DNA of 64,000 bases from Nocardia paucivorans NBRC 100373 (lineage in GTDB: Bacteria; Actinomycetota; Actinomycetes; Mycobacteriales; Mycobacteriaceae): contig NZ_BAGE01000038.1 in NCBI RefSeq assembly GCF_000308675.1, positions 186,001 to 250,000 of the forward strand, given 5' to 3'. Shown here in pieces: positions 61,511 through 64,000 of this stretch. The translations under genes were made by a program, and so were the position numbers. Position 1 is the stretch's first letter. Every line of letters starts with the position of its first letter. A model generated the notes under the pieces. It searched no databases. It was not told the origin of the DNA and saw only the letters and a program-made list of their open reading frames with translations.

Positions 61511-62938
61511 GTGGCGGCTCGGGAAAACGTGCGGACGACCCCGCATGTCGTGGTGGCGGGGGCCGGGCTCGCGGGTCTGTGCTCCGCGGTGTGGTTGTCC
61601 GAACAAGGCTACCGGGCGACCCTGCTGGAACGGCGCGGCAGACTCGGTGGACGCACCGTCTCGTTCGCCGTCGCGGGGGTGGAGGGCCTGGTCGACAACG
61701 GGCAACATCTGTTCGCCGGCTGCTACGACGCCCTACTGCGCTATGTGGACACCATCGGCACCCGGCACCTGTTGCACTGGGATGAGCCGCCGTTCGCCAT
61801 CCGCACCGGCCCGGAGGAATTGCTGACCGTCCGGGGACCGAACTGGATGCCCGAAATACTGCGTCGCACCGTCGGCCTGTCCTGGATGATGTGGCCGCCG
61901 ATCCCGGTGACGGACCGCTTCGCCGCGGCCCGGGCCTGGCTGAGCATCATCCGAGCCGTGCGTAAACCTGCCGCGGATCTCGACACCATGACCGTGGACG
62001 ACTGGTTCCACCGGATCGGTGCGCCCCGGTCGTTGCGCGAACTCGTCCTGGACCAGCTCGTCATCGGTTTGCTGAACGAGAAACCGGAGCGTGTGTCGGC
62101 CTACATGTTCGCTCGAACACTGCATTTCATCGGCGCACGCGCGCTCGCCGGCAATGCGCGCGCCGGTGACGCGGCATGGCCCACGGCGAGTCTGCACGAG
62201 CTGTTCGTCGAGCCCGCCGAACGATTCCTGCTCACCCACGGCGGCCGGATCCACACCAGGACGGGCCTGGACAATGTGCGGATCCGGAACGGGAAACTCA
62301 CCGGGATCGGCTGCACCGACGGCCGCGTCATCGACTGTGACGCGGCCGTACTGGCATTGCCACCGTGGGCGCTGAGCGCCGTGCTGGATCGCTCCGAACT
62401 CGGTCGGTACGAATTCTTCGACTCCGTACACGAAATCGAAGCGGCCCCCATCTCGAGCGTCTACGTCTGGCTGGATAGGCCGTTGCGAATGCGGCGGCCG
62501 GCCGAGAATCTGCGCGACACCACCATCGAATGGGTGTTCCACACCAGCGGTATGCGCCAGGGCGATATCCGGTCCGGTCACTGCTATTCACTGGCGGTGA
62601 GCGCCTCCTGGGATGTCGTGCACCGACCCAATGCCGAATTCGTCGCCGCGGCACTGGAATCGTTGCACAAGCACTACCCGGAGTCGCGCAACGCCGAGGT
62701 CCTGCGCACGCACGTCATCCACCAACCGCAGGCCACCTTCTCCGCCCGTCCGGGTTTCGAATCGCTGCGGTTGGACCAGACGACCCCGATCGCGGGACTC
62801 TTCCTCGCCGGCGACTGGACCCGCACCGAGCTCCCGTCCACCATGGAGGCCGCCGCGGAAAGCGCGGTTCGCGCCACCACCGCAGTCACCGGATATCTCG
62901 ACCGTGTCGGCACGGGAGCCGGTTCGACCGCGGCATGA
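61511..62938 (+). CDS. hpnE: HpnE-like FAD-dependent desaturase/dehydroxylase
   Basis: A 475-residue flavoprotein of the phytoene-desaturase/HpnE group. The FAD-binding Rossmann motif is VVVAGAGLAGLCSAVWLSEQGYRATLLERRG, read in pieces as AGAGLAGL and LLERRGRLGGR. The C-terminal FAD contact IAGLFLAGDWTRTELPSTMEAA is typical. HpnE converts hydroxysqualene to squalene in squalene biosynthesis. This protein is close by motif order, but carotenoid oxidation is an alternative, and no hpnC/hpnD are in view. GTG 61511 follows TTGGAGGCGCATC. Confidence 0.8.
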   Translation: MAARENVRTTPHVVVAGAGLAGLCSAVWLSEQGYRATLLERRGRLGGRTVSFAVAGVEGLVDNGQHLFAGCYDALLRYVDTIGTRHLLHWDEPPFAIRTGPEELLTVRGPNWMPEILRRTVGLSWMMWPPIPVTDRFAAARAWLSIIRAVRKPAADLDTMTVDDWFHRIGAPRSLRELVLDQLVIGLLNEKPERVSAYMFARTLHFIGARALAGNARAGDAAWPTASLHELFVEPAERFLLTHGGRIHTRTGLDNVRIRNGKLTGIGCTDGRVIDCDAAVLALPPWALSAVLDRSELGRYEFFDSVHEIEAAPISSVYVWLDRPLRMRRPAENLRDTTIEWVFHTSGMRQGDIRSGHCYSLAVSASWDVVHRPNAEFVAAALESLHKHYPESRNAEVLRTHVIHQPQATFSARPGFESLRLDQTTPIAGLFLAGDWTRTELPSTMEAAAESAVRATTAVTGYLDRVGTGAGSTAA

Positions 62939-63136
62939 GCCGCCGGCGGCTCGCCCCGGGTCGACGACCGACCGGTGAACGCATGGCGGGACGGCGATCG
63001 ATGCGCGAAGATCGGCGGAGCGCCGGTGACGGGGCGGGAACCGTGATGGGGTGATGCAGGTGATACGACACAGGGATACGGTCCGCGCCCATGGCCGCGG
63101 ACCCGCCGGCAATCGAACGGCCCGGGCGGTCGGTGC

Positions 63137-64000
63137 ATGATCGCGGCGGCATGGGACCGCCTCCGGCTGTTCAATATCGGCGACCTGTTCGTGCATCGCG
63201 GTCGCACCTTGATGTCCCTGACGGTGATGGCGGTATCGGGTTCGCTGTTGGTGGCAGTGCTCGCCATCGCCGGATCGGTGACCGGATCGGTCGACAAACT
63301 CGTCGACGGTCTCGGCGGTAGGGCCGTCCTCGAGGTCAGTGGTATCACCGACGCCGGTTTCGGCGCGGAACTGCTGGAACCGATCGAGCGGACCCCCGGT
63401 GTCGCGACAGCGGTACCGATGCTGCGGGTGCAGGTCGGCGCCGGGGACGAACGGGCCCTGGTGATCGGTGCGGATTCCCGGATCACGGCGCTCGAGGGCG
63501 ATCTCACCGGATCGCTCACCGGCGACCCCATGCGCAAACTGGCGACCGTGCCCAACGGGGTGCTGGTCGGCCCGGCATTCGATTACCGGGAAGGCGACAC
63601 CTTCCCGCTCGGCTCCGGAACCGCCACGGTGGCCGGTTTCCTCGAGGGCGCCGCGGCCGAGCTCAACGGTGGTCATATCATCGCCGGGCCGCTACCGTTG
63701 GTTCAGCATCTGACCGGCCGGGAGGGTCGGCTCGATTCGGTGCAGATCATCCCGGGCCTGCGCGCCGATGTCGAAGAACTGCGCGCCGCGCTGACCGATG
63801 CGGTCGATGGCCGGGCCGTGGTCGCCGACCCCGCCGGCCGCACCGCCCGGGCCGCCGGCGCCGTGATGATCGTGCGGTACTCCTCGCTCATGGCCGCGGC
63901 CGCGGCGCTGATCGTCTCGGCGTTCCTCATCTACAACGCGATGGCGATGGCGATCGCGCAACGCCGCCCGACCCTGTCCATGCTCCGCGCCATCGGTGGT
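63137..64000 (+). CDS. FtsX-type ABC transporter permease, N-terminal part (cut by window edge)
   Basis: Only the first 288 codons are visible; the frame is open to the edge. It starts MIAAAWDRLRLFNIGDLF, with a first membrane helix (LTVMAVSGSLLVAVLAIAGSV), then a large extracytoplasmic domain (EVSGITDAGFGAELLEPIERTPGVATAVP), and reaches the second helix (SSLMAAAAALIVSAFLIYNAMAMA) followed by RRPTLSMLRAIGG, the FtsX/MacB cytoplasmic signature. It is likely a membrane-lipid or envelope ABC exporter; the ATPase must be beyond the window. Confidence 0.85.
   Translation, partial: MIAAAWDRLRLFNIGDLFVHRGRTLMSLTVMAVSGSLLVAVLAIAGSVTGSVDKLVDGLGGRAVLEVSGITDAGFGAELLEPIERTPGVATAVPMLRVQVGAGDERALVIGADSRITALEGDLTGSLTGDPMRKLATVPNGVLVGPAFDYREGDTFPLGSGTATVAGFLEGAAAELNGGHIIAGPLPLVQHLTGREGRLDSVQIIPGLRADVEELRAALTDAVDGRAVVADPAGRTARAAGAVMIVRYSSLMAAAAALIVSAFLIYNAMAMAIAQRRPTLSMLRAIGG

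Overview
The window is high-GC DNA (about two thirds G+C by eye) with many GTG starts and ATGA/GTGA gene overlaps. It carries a DevR/DevS dormancy locus, Acg-type nitroreductases, a wax-ester/TAG synthase, Lsr2, and a P450 paired with a TetR regulator. Together these point to a Mycobacteriales actinomycete, most likely Nocardia or a close relative (an inference; no rRNA is present). I see no insertion sequence, phage or CRISPR array.

Layout. 1-5.5 kb: tail of an M1-type peptidase, small membrane proteins, an alpha/beta hydrolase, an ACAD10/11-like acyl-CoA dehydrogenase behind a palindromic operator, a Mug-type DNA glycosylase and a universal stress protein. 5.5-21.8 kb: a DosR(DevR)-type hypoxia/dormancy region with a CrcB fluoride-channel pair, two Acg-like nitroreductases, the haem sensor kinase DevS and regulator DevR, a PfkB-like kinase, a GyrI-DUF302 fusion, a PPOX protein, a zinc alcohol dehydrogenase, a kinase/AAA fusion of Rv2004c type, a PEP synthase, an SDR and a WS/DGAT. 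Several matches to the DosR box lie in its promoter regions.

21.8-37.5 kb: an apparently complete [NiFe]-hydrogenase island of the high-affinity actinobacterial type (group 1h). Order: hypA-hypB, a CRP/GlxR-type operator, hhyS-hhyL, a NifU/Rieske-like iron-sulfur protein, five uncharacterised co-transcribed genes, a maturation protease, hypC1-hypF-hypC2-hypD-hypE, a NixA/HoxN-type nickel permease and a DUF6390 protein. The dehydrogenase, nitroreductase and lipid-synthase genes run directly into hypAB, which suggests hydrogen scavenging is coupled to the hypoxia/energy-limitation response.

37.5-64 kb: an RDD membrane protein; a single-chain, multidomain acyl-CoA carboxylase interrupted by one in-frame amber codon; a toxin-antitoxin module with a palindromic operator and a probably leaderless GTG start; a sugar ABC importer without its own ATPase; a CYP136-like P450 with divergent TetR regulator; lsr2; an NTF2-like protein; a DUF305 lipoprotein; an MFS exporter; an N-acyl-amino-acid-type amidohydrolase; 6-phosphogluconate dehydrogenase; a secreted esterase; a tRNA-like sequence with anticodon CCA and a shortened D-arm; a second acyl-CoA dehydrogenase; a HpnE-like desaturase; and the start of an FtsX-type permease cut by the window edge.

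The observations most worth a second look are the amber codon inside the carboxylase (40193-40195), the CRP-type box placed at about -41.5 before hhyS, the unknown genes inside the hydrogenase operon, the tRNA-like sequence at 59973-60042, and the DosR-type boxes that tie the dormancy genes to the hydrogenase island.
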